64,000 bases of DNA from assembly GCF_011634895.1 (NCBI RefSeq), contig NZ_SIRR01000005.1:242656-306655 (forward strand), written 5' to 3'. A program made the translations under genes and the position numbers. The DNA comes from Rheinheimera pleomorphica. Lineage in GTDB: Bacteria; Pseudomonadota; Gammaproteobacteria; Enterobacterales; Alteromonadaceae. This document shows positions 19,944-29,346 of this stretch, piece by piece. Numbering within the stretch: the stretch's first letter is position 1; each line of letters starts with the position of its first letter. The notes below the pieces were generated by a model that searched no databases, had not been told where the DNA came from, and saw nothing but the letters and a program-made list of their open reading frames with translations.

Positions 19944-20219
19944 GTGAGCAACTGGTATTTGTATATGGTGCAAACTGCGGCGGGTGTGCTGTATACCGGT
20001 ATCAGCACTGAGCCACAGCGGCGTTTACGCCAGCACAGTGGCGAGCTGGCCGGTGGCGCCAAGGCGCTGCGCGGTAAAGGGCCGCTACAACTGGTATACC
20101 AGCAACCCCTGGCTGATAAAAGTGCCGCCGCCAAAGCTGAGTATCAGCTGAAACAGCTGCCCAGGGCCGCCAAATTGGCATTAATTGCCGCCTATAAACA
20201 AAGTGAGAGCAATGGATAA
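19944..20219 (+). CDS. GIY-YIG domain protein, YhbQ-like
   Basis: A 91-residue protein consisting of a single GIY-YIG nuclease domain: [16 protein letters not shown], then [16 protein letters not shown] and a KAEYQLKQL segment. YhbQ-type proteins are small DNA-binding or DNA-nicking proteins of unclear role. It starts with GTG. It overlaps the next gene by eight bases (ATGGATAA). Confidence 0.85.
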   Translation: MSNWYLYMVQTAAGVLYTGISTEPQRRLRQHSGELAGGAKALRGKGPLQLVYQQPLADKSAAAKAEYQLKQLPRAAKLALIAAYKQSESNG

Positions 20220-21114
20220 CTTTTTACTGGTATTAGCCTATTTATTGATAGGTGTGCTGCTACGCCGTTTACCGACGATGCCTGAGAATAGTGGCATAGC
20301 GCTGAATATGTACGTTTTGTATGTCGCACTGCCGGCCCTGATCTTAAAAAACGTGCCGCAGCTGCAGTTCTCGGCAGAGCTGCTGATACCGGCCATTACA
20401 CCGTGGTTTTTACTGCTGGCAGTCGTGGCTACCGTGCTGCTGCTCAGTAAGTTACTGCACTGGTCACGCGAGGTCACCGGCGCGTTATTAATAGTGCTGC
20501 CACTGGGGAACACCTCATTTTTAGGCTTTCCGATGACCGAAGCCTTATTTGGCAGCGCCGCTATGCCCTATGCGGTGGTGTACGATCAGGTTGGCTCTTT
20601 TATTGCGCTGGCTACTTATGTCACCATTATTGCAGCGCTATACAGCCCCACTGCAGCTAAACCGACGGTTAAAGGTATAGTGATTAAAATAATCACTTTT
20701 CCATCTTTTATTGCACTGGCACTGGGTTTGTTACTGCGCGGCGCTGAGTACCCGCCATTGGCAAACCAGTTAATTGATAATCTGGCCGCAACCTTAGTGC
20801 CGGTAGTGATGGTAGCAGTGGGTTTTGCCTTAACGGTAAAATTCAGCAAAGCCGAAATATCACCGCTGTTAAGTGCACTGGGCATTAAGCTGGTAATGAT
20901 GCCGGCTTTAGCAGCCGCACTGTGGTTTAGTCTGGGCTACAGCGGTGTGGCGGTTGATATCAGTATTTTTCAGGCGGCGATGCCACCGATGATCTCAGCC
21001 GGTGCTATTGCGATAATGGCGGGGTTGGCCCCCCGCCTGGTCAGCGGCATTATCGGCTTGGGTATCCTCACCGGTTTGTTAACACTGCCGCTGGTGTCCT
21101 GGTTATTGCATTAG
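20212..21114 (+). CDS. AEC-family transporter
   Basis: A 300-residue integral membrane protein with about ten hydrophobic segments, of the auxin efflux carrier family. Visible family pattern: LLRRLP near the N-terminus, LPLGNTSFLGFPMTEALFG about 100 residues in, and a C-terminal AAMPPMISAGAIA. The substrate cannot be told from sequence. The ATG at 20212 overlaps the end of the GIY-YIG gene, indicating co-translation. Confidence 0.85.
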   Translation: MDNFLLVLAYLLIGVLLRRLPTMPENSGIALNMYVLYVALPALILKNVPQLQFSAELLIPAITPWFLLLAVVATVLLLSKLLHWSREVTGALLIVLPLGNTSFLGFPMTEALFGSAAMPYAVVYDQVGSFIALATYVTIIAALYSPTAAKPTVKGIVIKIITFPSFIALALGLLLRGAEYPPLANQLIDNLAATLVPVVMVAVGFALTVKFSKAEISPLLSALGIKLVMMPALAAALWFSLGYSGVAVDISIFQAAMPPMISAGAIAIMAGLAPRLVSGIIGLGILTGLLTLPLVSWLLH

Positions 21115-21130
21115 CAATATAGAGATAGGG

Positions 21131-22504
21131 CTATTTCTTCAGGTCGCGGTCGTAGCTTAAGCGCTTGGCCGCATCCATGGTCAGCATCTGCATAAACATC
21201 CGCGCTTCGCTGTCACTGCCGGTTGGCGTATTACCATTAGCGCCAAACACATACTGCGGCACGGCGCGCTTAGCAAAGGATTCCGCCCAGATGCGCTGAA
21301 TTTGAATTTCGGCATCCAGCTTTTGTGCCAGTGCGTTATCGGCCTGCAGGATCACTTTCTTCTGGTAAGCTTCGGCTTCAGCTAACGTACGTAAGGTTTG
21401 TGCTTCTATTTCGGCTTTTTCCAGGTTGATTTTTGCCGTTTCACGCTGAATATTGGCTTGTGCCTGCAGTTTTTCGGCTTCGGTTATCGCCAGCTGCTTT
21501 TGCGTATCGGCCTCCGTAGTGGCCTGAATTTGCTCTACCTTGGCTTTAGCCTGACGCTCAGCAACTTCACGTTCACCGCGTGAAATCGCCAGCAAGCGCT
21601 GCTCTTCTTCCTGAATACGCTGTTCCCGGGCTATGGCTCTGTCGGCAGAGGCTTTCTGCTTTAACTGCATGCGCTCGACAAAGCGCTGGTTCGGGTTCAT
21701 TTGCGTGATGCGGGCATCGACGACGGTAATGCCGTAATCAACAAATTTTTGCCGTTTGCGCAGCGGCTGGCCTTCGCTGTCACGCACTTTGTTGACCACA
21801 AAGCTAACACGGGTTTCATCGCCAAAATCTTCCTGCTCAGTGCCCAGTGCCACATTCGCGGTACCTTTTTGTCTGCGCAATTGCGCCAGATTTTCTTCTT
21901 CCCGGCGTACCACATAGATGCCGTTGGTCATCTGATTTTCAAATTCATTGTTAAACTCGGTGCGCCCGCCAGAGTAATACTCTTCGGCACTCATCAGCGA
22001 CGCATTGGCCTGTAGTGTTTCTTTAAACGCCGGAATAAGCGCAGTACGCAATAAGTTCTCCGGCGTGCGGTACTCGTGCGCTAAGCGGGTAAAGGCCACT
22101 TCGTCGGTCGGAATTAAAAAGCGCACCGTCGCCTGGGCGTTGGCATCAACCTGATCTAAAAACATAATGTTTTGCGGCGGTAAGGCCGCGCTGTCTTCTG
22201 AATTTTCGACTTCGGCGTAATCCATAACATCTGAACCACCGGTTACTGCCTGCACGGTAAGCGAGCGCTTCCAGGCATTCCAGCGGCCAAAAAAGAAAAA
22301 CTGATAACCGACATCACTAACCACATGCTCAGCGCCTAAGATGGTGCGCACATGATAAACATAACCCGGCTCGGCATAAAACACCGATCGGCTTAACACA
22401 AAAATAACGGCCAGCACGGCGGCCAGGCCACCAAGCAGGCTTTTACTGAGTAAGGTTATCGCGGGGGGCAACTGCATTGATATCATCTCCATACTGATAG
22501 TCAT
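21131..22504 (-). CDS. SPFH/band 7-domain membrane protein
   Basis: A 457-residue protein with an N-terminal membrane segment (about 18-42), an SPFH domain and a long charged coiled coil (about 290-410, rich in Glu/Gln/Lys/Ala) before a short tail. The pattern resembles prohibitin/HflK-type scaffolds of membrane microdomains. Several in-frame ATGs occur within the first ten codons; GGAG lies nine bases before the ATG of MQLPPAI, so the true start may be up to nine residues later. It is read in the same direction as the Arc-like and second SPFH genes, with gaps of 77 and 23 nt. Confidence 0.8.
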   Translation of the reverse strand: MTISMEMISMQLPPAITLLSKSLLGGLAAVLAVIFVLSRSVFYAEPGYVYHVRTILGAEHVVSDVGYQFFFFGRWNAWKRSLTVQAVTGGSDVMDYAEVENSEDSAALPPQNIMFLDQVDANAQATVRFLIPTDEVAFTRLAHEYRTPENLLRTALIPAFKETLQANASLMSAEEYYSGGRTEFNNEFENQMTNGIYVVRREEENLAQLRRQKGTANVALGTEQEDFGDETRVSFVVNKVRDSEGQPLRKRQKFVDYGITVVDARITQMNPNQRFVERMQLKQKASADRAIAREQRIQEEEQRLLAISRGEREVAERQAKAKVEQIQATTEADTQKQLAITEAEKLQAQANIQRETAKINLEKAEIEAQTLRTLAEAEAYQKKVILQADNALAQKLDAEIQIQRIWAESFAKRAVPQYVFGANGNTPTGSDSEARMFMQMLTMDAAKRLSYDRDLKK

Positions 22505-22581
22505 CCATAAGCGGCGCGATTATAGCGCCAGCCAAATCAGCAGGAAATCATTATTTTACATAAAAAATACAACACTACAGC

Positions 22582-22782
22582 TTAACCATCCTGGTCTTTA
22601 ACATCCTCAGCCGCAGATACCGCCTTAGCGGCTTTAGCCGGCAAACGGCCGTTTTTCTGCAGCGCCTGATGCAGCAGGTATTCTATCTGGCCGTTGACAC
22701 TGCGAAACTCATCATCTGCCCAGCGCTGCAAGGCGCTGAGCATGGCTTCATCCAAACGTAAGGCAAAGGCTTTTTTCGCCAC
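22582..22782 (-). CDS. Arc-like ribbon-helix-helix protein
   Basis: A 66-residue protein whose first 45 residues (AFALRLDEAMLSALQRWAD, then SVNGQIEYLLHQAL) fit the ribbon-helix-helix DNA-binding fold of the Arc family. The C-terminal 20 residues are Ala/Lys rich. It is 23 nt downstream of the SPFH gene at 22806-23663. Such SPFH-Arc pairs recur in proteobacteria, by recollection. Autoregulation through the palindrome at 23680-23698 is a reasonable inference. Confidence 0.8.
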   Translation of the reverse strand: MAKKAFALRLDEAMLSALQRWADDEFRSVNGQIEYLLHQALQKNGRLPAKAAKAVSAAEDVKDQDG

Positions 22783-22805
22783 TATAACTCCAATTACCGC
22801 AGAGG

Positions 22806-23663
22806 CTACTGGTACAAACTGCCGGTGTTCAGTACCGGCTGCACATGGTGATCACCGCACAATACCACCAGCAAATTACTGACCATCGCTGCTTTACGTT
22901 CATCATCCAGCTCGATCACATTACGCTCAGACAACCGTTGCAGTGCAGTTTCTACCATGCCGACTGCACCTTCGACAATTTGCTGGCGGGCGGCAACAAT
23001 GGCAGCGGCTTGCTGACGCTGCAGCATAGCGCTGGCAATTTCCGGCGCATACGCCAGATGACTAATGCGCGCTTCCAACACCTGCACACCCGCCTTGTTT
23101 AGCCGCGCCTGAATTTCCTGTTTTAACAGCTCGGTGACTTCATCCGTGCTGCTGCGCAGGCTGATCGCTTCATCGTTACCGGCATCATAAGCATAGCTGG
23201 AGGCTAAATGCCGTATAGCAGATTCGCTTTGAATATTAACGAAGTTCTCGTAGTTATCGACTTCGAATACCGCTTCAGCACTGTCGACGACCTTCCATAC
23301 TACCACGGCAGCAATTTCTACCGGGTTACCGGCATTGTCGTTAACTTTCATTTTACTGCTTTCAAAGTTACGTACCCTAAGCGACACTTTTTGCTTGCTG
23401 TAAAGTGGGTTAGACCAGCGCAAGCCGTTGTTTAAATCAGTACCGACATAACGGCCAAACAGCTGTAATACCGCTGACTGATTCGGATGCACCATATAAA
23501 AACCAAACCAGCAAATAAACACCACGACCGCCAGCAACAGCGCCAGCGCTTTCATCACCCCGGGCAACACCACCACACCGACAATGCCAGCCAACTGCAG
23601 CATCAGCAGGATGCCAATCATGCCAAAACCACCTTTGCTGTTAATCATGCGTTCCTGCAACAT
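22806..23663 (-). CDS. SPFH-domain membrane protein
   Basis: A 285-residue protein with two closely spaced N-terminal hydrophobic segments (about 16-56) followed by an SPFH domain ([19 protein letters not shown] onward) and a helical region ending near [16 protein letters not shown]. The start has AGAGGG five bases upstream. It is a distinct SPFH protein from the one at 21131-22504, which has a longer coiled coil. Role in membrane organisation is inferred from family. Confidence 0.85.
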   Translation of the reverse strand: MLQERMINSKGGFGMIGILLMLQLAGIVGVVVLPGVMKALALLLAVVVFICWFGFYMVHPNQSAVLQLFGRYVGTDLNNGLRWSNPLYSKQKVSLRVRNFESSKMKVNDNAGNPVEIAAVVVWKVVDSAEAVFEVDNYENFVNIQSESAIRHLASSYAYDAGNDEAISLRSSTDEVTELLKQEIQARLNKAGVQVLEARISHLAYAPEIASAMLQRQQAAAIVAARQQIVEGAVGMVETALQRLSERNVIELDDERKAAMVSNLLVVLCGDHHVQPVLNTGSLYQ

Positions 23664-23679
23664 AAAGACCCTCTTGAAA

Positions 23680-23698
23680 TGATATTATTTTGATATCA
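23680..23698. promoter_or_regulatory. Palindrome upstream of the SPFH-Arc genes
   Basis: TGATAT and ATATCA flank a 7-nt AT-rich spacer, 17-35 bases upstream of the start codon. A candidate operator for the Arc-like protein. Confidence 0.4.
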
Positions 23699-23820
23699 CT
23701 TTAGATTAACCTGACAAAAAAGCAAGCTTTGCCGTATTGGTTAACCCAAGCAAGGCTGGGATAGGCGAATCTGTGCTTTTCTGCTAAGGTAAAACAATAA
23801 CTTAGTTTACGAAAAAACCT

Positions 23821-25113
23821 ATGGCTGAAAATTTCCTTGCGCTGTGGCAGCACCTGCTGTTGCAGTTACAACAAACATCACTGTGGTATCAATTAGCTGC
23901 TATTGCACTGAGTATCGCGCTGGCGGTACTGATTAATCGTGTGCTGGGCCAGCGCCTAAGTGATAGCGGCGGTCAGGGCCTGCGTCATGTTGCGCTACGC
24001 AGCTCGCATCGTATTCTGCTGCCACTGAGCCTGGCAGCATTGTTAGCATTAAGTCAGGCCATCTTTAGCGCTAATCAGCTCAGCCACAATCTGTTACAGC
24101 TGCTGGTGCCCATTGCCCTGGCGCTGGGCGCTATCCGCTTGCTGGTTTATATTTTGCGCAAGGCATTTTTATCCAGCCCGTTGTTAAAATCGGCTGAGCC
24201 GGTTATCGCTATCAGCATCTGGCTGCTGGTGGTATTGCATCTGGCCGGCTGGTTGCAGCCGCTGCTGCAATTGATGGATGCGCTGGCCTTTAACCTGGGC
24301 GACAGCCGCTTATCGTTACTGGGCGCAGTGAAGTTGACGCTGGTGATTATTCTGGCCTTTACCCTGGCGCTGTGGTTGGCGGAGCTGTTAAACCAGCAAC
24401 TGAAAAAAGCGAAACACGTCAGCCCCAGCATGCAGGTCGGCTTTAGCAAATTCAGTAAGTTTTTGCTGATTACTATCGCGTTTTTAATTGCTCTTAATGC
24501 CGTGGGCATTAACCTTAGCTCGCTGGCGGTATTTGGCGGCGCTCTTGGCGTTGGCCTGGGTTTTGGTTTACAACGCATTGCGTCAAACTTTATCAGCGGT
24601 TTTATTCTGGTACTCGATCGCAGTGTGAAACCCGGTGACGTGATCTCCGTCGGTGATAATTTTGGCTGGGTACACGAGCTAAAAGCCCGTTATGTGGTGG
24701 TGCGCAACCGCGAAGGGGTCGATACGTTAATACCGAATGAGAACCTAATCACCTCAGAGGTAATTAACTGGAGCTATGAAGACCGCAATGTACGGGTAAA
24801 AATTCTGGTACAGGTAAGCTATGAAGACGACCCTGAGCAGGCGATGGCACTGATGCTGCAGTGCGCTAACAAATCGAAACGGGTACTGAATGAACCCGCA
24901 CCTACCGTGATGCTAAAAAGCTTTGCCGACAGTGGTATTGAGCTGGAATTACGGGTATGGATAGCCGATCCGGAATACGGCGCCGACACGGTAAAATCGG
25001 ATATCAATGTCGCTATCTGGCGTGCCTTTAAACAAGCCGGCATTACCATACCTTACCCACAGCGCGATCTGCATATAAAATCGGGCTTACTACCGCCGGC
25101 AGAACCGCAATAG
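23821..25113 (+). CDS. Mechanosensitive ion channel, MscS family
   Basis: A 430-residue inner-membrane protein. Roughly five hydrophobic segments precede the MscS pore-lining helix and domain (FGGALGVGLGFGLQRIASNFISG, split here across about 235-257; then DRSVKPGDVISVGD and IPNENLITSEV). It probably opens under membrane tension to release solutes on hypo-osmotic shock. The additional N-terminal helices place it among the larger MscS-like proteins rather than the minimal MscS. Confidence 0.88.
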   Translation: MAENFLALWQHLLLQLQQTSLWYQLAAIALSIALAVLINRVLGQRLSDSGGQGLRHVALRSSHRILLPLSLAALLALSQAIFSANQLSHNLLQLLVPIALALGAIRLLVYILRKAFLSSPLLKSAEPVIAISIWLLVVLHLAGWLQPLLQLMDALAFNLGDSRLSLLGAVKLTLVIILAFTLALWLAELLNQQLKKAKHVSPSMQVGFSKFSKFLLITIAFLIALNAVGINLSSLAVFGGALGVGLGFGLQRIASNFISGFILVLDRSVKPGDVISVGDNFGWVHELKARYVVVRNREGVDTLIPNENLITSEVINWSYEDRNVRVKILVQVSYEDDPEQAMALMLQCANKSKRVLNEPAPTVMLKSFADSGIELELRVWIADPEYGADTVKSDINVAIWRAFKQAGITIPYPQRDLHIKSGLLPPAEPQ

Positions 25114-25122
25114 CTGACATCA

Positions 25123-25147
25123 GGCGCCTGCCTGCTTAGCAGGCGCC
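25123..25147. terminator. Hairpin between the MscS and acnA genes
   Basis: GGCGCCTGC pairs perfectly with GCAGGCGCC around CTGCTTA. It lies between convergent genes; no long T run on either strand, so efficiency as a terminator is uncertain. Confidence 0.6.
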
Positions 25148-25153
25148 ATCGGT

Positions 25154-27865
25154 TTATACTTCACCAATCATCCGGCGCAATACATAGTGCAAAATGCCAC
25201 CATGCTGGTAATACGCCAGCTCATTGGCGGTATCGATGCGGCAATGTACATCCACTTCCTGTTTGCCACCATCGGCATAGCTGATAATCAGTGCTAACTT
25301 TTGCCGCGGTTTCAACGCCGCTAAACCTCGCAGGCTAAGGCTCTCCTCACCGGTCAGTTGCAAGGTTTTTCTATCAGTACCCGGTAAAAACTGCAGCGGT
25401 AGCACCCCCATACCAATTAAATTGGAACGATGAATGCGTTCAAATGATTCTGCCAGCACGGCACGCACGCCTAACATCAGCGTGCCCTTGGCCGCCCAGT
25501 CACGTGACGAGCCGGTGCCATATTCTTTGCCGGCGACCACAATCAGTGGCAGCTCTTGCTGCTGATAACGCATAGCAGCATCAAAGATGGACAAGGTGTC
25601 ACCCGACGGATAATGCCGGGTAACGCCACCTTCGCTGCCCGGCAGCATTTCATTACGAATACGCACATTGGCGAAGGTGCCACGCACCATCACTTCATGA
25701 TTGCCCCTGCGCGAGCCGTAAGAGTTAAAATCAGCCGGCGCTACGCCATGCTGCTGCAGATATTCTCCGGCCGGGCTGCTTTGTTTAATACTGCCCGCCG
25801 GTGAAATATGATCAGTGGTCACCGAGTCGCCCAGCATGGCCAAAATTCGGGCGTTGATAATATCGCTGACCGGTTTTGGCTTGCGTGACAGACCACGGAA
25901 AAAATCCGGCTGGCGGATATACGTAGAATCGGGCCAGGCATAGGTTTTCGCCTGGGGTACCGCGATGCTCTGCCAGTTGGCGTCGCCGTCAAACACCTGG
26001 GCATACTCGGTTGCAAACATCTTGCTTTGTACCTTAGCAACTTCGGCTGCAACTGCGCTGTTATCCGGCCAGATATCTTTTAAATACACATCGTTACCCT
26101 GCGCATCCTGGCCCAGAGCTTCACGGGTTAAATCTATATTTGTCGTACCCGCCAGCGCAAAGGCCACCACTAAGGGTGGTGACGCCAGCCAGTTCGATTT
26201 CACCAGCGGATGAATACGGCCTTCAAAGTTGCGGTTACCCGATAACACCGCTGAGACATTTAAGTCGGCCTTGCTAATGGCGTTTTCGATAGGTTGCGCC
26301 AGCGGGCCCGAATTACCGATACAAGTGGTACAACCATAACCCACCAGATAAAACCCCAGTTGCTCCAACGGCTGCATCAAGCCGGCGTGTTGCAAATAAC
26401 GGGTTACCACTTTGGAGCCCGGCGCCAGAGAACTTTTCACCCAAGGCTGACGCTTAAGGCCTTTGGCCAGCGCATTCTTTGCCAGCAGGCCTGCGGCCAT
26501 TAATACACTGGGGTTAGAGGTATTAGTACAGGACGTTATAGCAGCAATCACCACTGCGTGCTCAGGCAGCTTTATCCGCGCCCCGTTTAGCTCAAAACTG
26601 TTATCTGCCGCCGGCCTGCTCTGCCCCCCGCCCTCACTTAACAACTCAGTTTGCCGAGCCTGCATTTTCAAGTCCAGCGCTTTGTCATCAGCACAATGCT
26701 GTTTCAGATCGGCCAAACTCACCCGGTCTTGCGGCCGTTTTGGCCCCGCCAGTGAAGGCACTATAGTACTAAGATCCAGATGTAACTTGTCGGTAAATAC
26801 GGTCTCAGCGGCCTTATCCCGCCACAGGCCCTGCGCCTGGCAATAGGCTTTCACCCGGGCAATAACATTATCAGAGCGCCCGGTAAGTTTAAGATAGTCC
26901 AGCGTTATCTGATCGACCGGGAAAAAGCCACAGGTAGCACCGTACTCCGGTGCCATATTGGCGATGGTGGCACGATCAGCCAGTGTCAGCTGCTCCAGGC
27001 CATCGCCAAAGAACTCAACAAACTTACCCACCACACCATGCTTGCGCAGCATTTGTGTCACCGTCAGCACTAAATCGGTTGCCGTGATCCCCGCTTGCAG
27101 CACGCCGGTAAACTCAACCCCCACGACTTGCGGAATGATCATAGATACCGGCTGGCCCAGCATCGCCGCTTCGGCCTCAATGCCGCCAACACCCCAGCCG
27201 AGAATACCCAGAGCGTTGATCATCGTAGTATGTGAATCTGTGCCCACCAGCGTGTCCGGATAGGCTATCAGGCCGTCATCAGTTTGCTCGGCCCAGACAG
27301 TTTGCCCCAGATATTCCAGATTAACCTGATGGCAAATACCGGTGCCGGGCGGCACCACACGGAAATTAGCAAAGGCCTTGGCGCCCCAACGTAAAAAGGC
27401 ATAACGCTCATGATTGCGCTGCATTTCAATATCAACGTTGTCGCTAAAGGCATCCGCGCTGGCATAACGGTCTACCATCACCGAATGATCAATCACTAAA
27501 TCTACCGGCGATAACGGGTTAACCTTATCCGGATCTTCGCCCAGCGCCGCTACTGCCGCCCGCATTGCGGCCAAATCCACTACCGCTGGCACGCCGGTAA
27601 AGTCTTGCATCAGTACCCGCGCCGGGCGAAAGGCAATTTCACGCTCTGAGCTGCCGGTTTTTTGCCAGTCGACCAGCGCCTGAATATCCGCTTCTGACAC
27701 CGTGTCGCCGTCAAGATTGCGTAACAGGTTTTCCAGCAACACTTTTAACGAAAATGGCAAGCGGCTGATATCGCCAAATTGCTTTGCAGCGTTACTCAGG
27801 CTGAAAATACGGTACTGCTGCTGCGCCACATTAAGCGTGTCGGCGTAAGGATTGGGCGTGGTCAT
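25154..27865 (-). CDS. acnA: Aconitate hydratase A
   Basis: AcnA isomerises citrate and isocitrate via aconitate in the TCA cycle with a [4Fe-4S] cluster. The 903-residue protein belongs to the AcnA/IRP1 type: DHSVMVD, GILGWGVGGIEAEA, the cluster cysteines in AAITSCTNTSNPS and GCTTCIGNSGPL, and a C-terminal swivel domain with SYGSRRGNHEVMVRG and GSSRDWAAKG. GAGG lies upstream of the start. Single gene, with a perfect 13-nt palindrome in its promoter region. Confidence 0.97.
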   Translation of the reverse strand: MTTPNPYADTLNVAQQQYRIFSLSNAAKQFGDISRLPFSLKVLLENLLRNLDGDTVSEADIQALVDWQKTGSSEREIAFRPARVLMQDFTGVPAVVDLAAMRAAVAALGEDPDKVNPLSPVDLVIDHSVMVDRYASADAFSDNVDIEMQRNHERYAFLRWGAKAFANFRVVPPGTGICHQVNLEYLGQTVWAEQTDDGLIAYPDTLVGTDSHTTMINALGILGWGVGGIEAEAAMLGQPVSMIIPQVVGVEFTGVLQAGITATDLVLTVTQMLRKHGVVGKFVEFFGDGLEQLTLADRATIANMAPEYGATCGFFPVDQITLDYLKLTGRSDNVIARVKAYCQAQGLWRDKAAETVFTDKLHLDLSTIVPSLAGPKRPQDRVSLADLKQHCADDKALDLKMQARQTELLSEGGGQSRPAADNSFELNGARIKLPEHAVVIAAITSCTNTSNPSVLMAAGLLAKNALAKGLKRQPWVKSSLAPGSKVVTRYLQHAGLMQPLEQLGFYLVGYGCTTCIGNSGPLAQPIENAISKADLNVSAVLSGNRNFEGRIHPLVKSNWLASPPLVVAFALAGTTNIDLTREALGQDAQGNDVYLKDIWPDNSAVAAEVAKVQSKMFATEYAQVFDGDANWQSIAVPQAKTYAWPDSTYIRQPDFFRGLSRKPKPVSDIINARILAMLGDSVTTDHISPAGSIKQSSPAGEYLQQHGVAPADFNSYGSRRGNHEVMVRGTFANVRIRNEMLPGSEGGVTRHYPSGDTLSIFDAAMRYQQQELPLIVVAGKEYGTGSSRDWAAKGTLMLGVRAVLAESFERIHRSNLIGMGVLPLQFLPGTDRKTLQLTGEESLSLRGLAALKPRQKLALIISYADGGKQEVDVHCRIDTANELAYYQHGGILHYVLRRMIGEV

Positions 27866-27894
27866 AAGATACCTCGTATTAATGGCTGTGATTA

Positions 27895-27907
27895 ACTACA
27901 GTGTAGT
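27895..27907. promoter_or_regulatory. Palindrome in the acnA promoter region
   Basis: ACTACA-G-TGTAGT, 30-42 bases upstream of the acnA start. Candidate operator or start-site symmetry; the regulator is unknown. Confidence 0.35.
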
Positions 27908-27960
27908 CCATCCGCCTGACAGTACGAGGCTTAAACGCTGAGTGGGGTTGCAGAAGAGAT

Positions 27961-27986
27961 GCACAACACCGGCAGAGGTGTTGTGC
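27961..27986 (-). terminator. Hairpin downstream of tyrS
   Basis: GCACAACACC and GGTGTTGTGC form a perfect 10-bp stem with a 6-nt loop, directly after the tyrS stop codon on the minus strand. The T run is weak. Confidence 0.6.
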
Positions 27987-27995
27987 TAAGTACAA

Positions 27996-29198
27996 TTAAA
28001 TTAAGCTAATTTTGGCAAACTTACGCTTACCCACCTGGTAAATATCAGTACTGCCTTTCGCCACGGCCAGCTTAGTGTCATCAATTTTCGTTTCGCCATT
28101 AAGCTTAACCGCACCTTGCTTAATCATACGAATAGCTTCTGAGGTACTGTCGACCAGGCCAGCTTCTTTTAGCAGATTAGCAATTGGCATGTCATCACCT
28201 TCACAGCTTAATGTCAGTTCAGGAATATCATCCGGCAAGGCATTTTTACTAAAACGCTGGATAAAATCCTGATGTGCCGCCTCTGCCGCAGCCTCGTCAT
28301 GAAAGCGGGCAATAATTTCTTTTGCCAGCAAAATCTTAATATCGCGCGGGTTAGCACCTGCTGCAACCTGTTGTTTAAGCTCATTAATCTGCTCAATCGG
28401 TTTAAAGCTCAGCAAATCATAATAACGCCACATCAGCTCATCAGAAATTGACATAATTTTGCCGAACATATCGCTCGGGGCATCGGTTATACCGACATAA
28501 TTGCCCAAGGATTTCGACATTTTCTGCACGCCGTCCAGGCCTTCCAGCAGCGGCACCATCATTACCGTTTGTGGCCGCTGACCTTCGTCTTTTTGCAGCT
28601 CACGTCCCATCAACAGGTTAAAACGCTGATCGGTACCGCCCATTTCAACGTCAGCTTCCAGCGCAACAGAATCCCAGCCCTGCACCAGTGGGTACAAGAA
28701 CTCATGAATGGCAATAGACTGGTTATTGGCATAGCGCTTTTTAAAATCATCGCGCTCCAGCATACGCGCCACCGTCTGCCGCGCCGCCAGTTTAATCATA
28801 CCGGCTGCGCCTAGCTGTTCCATCCACTGTGAGTTAAACGCCACCCGGGTTTTTGCCGGATCGAGTATTTTAAACACCTGCTCTTTATAGGTTTCAGCAT
28901 TGGCCAGCACATCTTCACGGCTAAGTGGTTTACGGGTCACGTTTTTACCGGTCGGATCGCCAATTAAACCGGTAAAATCACCGATCAGAAAAATGACTTC
29001 GTGGCCCAACTGCTGAAAAGTGCGTAATTTATTGATCAACACTGTGTGACCAAGATGCAGATCTGGTGCTGTTGGGTCAAAGCCAGCCTTGATTTTTAGC
29101 GGCTTGCCCTCTTTGAGTTTGGCAATTAACTCTTCTTCCAGCAGAATTTCTTCGCAGCCGCGTTTTAATTCAGCTAAAGCCAGCTCCCAATCCGCCAT
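27996..29198 (-). CDS. tyrS: Tyrosyl-tRNA synthetase
   Basis: TyrS charges tRNA-Tyr with tyrosine. The 400-residue protein has the class I signatures HLGHT (HIGH) and KMSKS ([14 protein letters not shown]) and a C-terminal S4-like RNA-binding region ending [16 protein letters not shown] and overall length place it in the second TyrRS type common in proteobacteria such as Pseudomonas. The ATG at 29198 ([11 protein letters not shown]) is preferred, with GGGAG six bases before it. Confidence 0.96.
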   Translation of the reverse strand: MADWELALAELKRGCEEILLEEELIAKLKEGKPLKIKAGFDPTAPDLHLGHTVLINKLRTFQQLGHEVIFLIGDFTGLIGDPTGKNVTRKPLSREDVLANAETYKEQVFKILDPAKTRVAFNSQWMEQLGAAGMIKLAARQTVARMLERDDFKKRYANNQSIAIHEFLYPLVQGWDSVALEADVEMGGTDQRFNLLMGRELQKDEGQRPQTVMMVPLLEGLDGVQKMSKSLGNYVGITDAPSDMFGKIMSISDELMWRYYDLLSFKPIEQINELKQQVAAGANPRDIKILLAKEIIARFHDEAAAEAAHQDFIQRFSKNALPDDIPELTLSCEGDDMPIANLLKEAGLVDSTSEAIRMIKQGAVKLNGETKIDDTKLAVAKGSTDIYQVGKRKFAKISLI

Positions 29199-29268
29199 TT
29201 TCCTCTCCCGATTTTTAACCTGATTGTGCAAACAAACCGCATTCTATAGCATGTTCAGCCCAGGGGAA

Positions 29269-29340
29269 ACGCACAAAAGTCTGGTGTCAGGCAAAAAAAC
29301 CGTATATGCTCGGTTTTTGTGCGTTTGTTGAGCCCAGACT
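29269..29340. promoter_or_regulatory. Structured intergenic region between tyrS and the M23 peptidase gene
   Basis: Three pairings are possible: AAAAACCG/CGGTTTTT (29295-29318), an outer ACGCACAAAA (29269-29278) with TTTTGTGCGT (29315-29324), and AGTCTGG (29278-29284) with CCAGACT (29334-29340), the last ending six bases before the peptidase ATG. The second and third cross each other, so they would be alternatives or a pseudoknot. Confidence 0.45.
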
Positions 29341-29346
29341 AATATT

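Noticed and set aside
25123..25147. Third copy of the 70-nt hairpin element
   Set aside because: It is a single GC-rich stem and lacks the CCC-nnC-GGG and CAGC-nnnn-GCTG hairpins.
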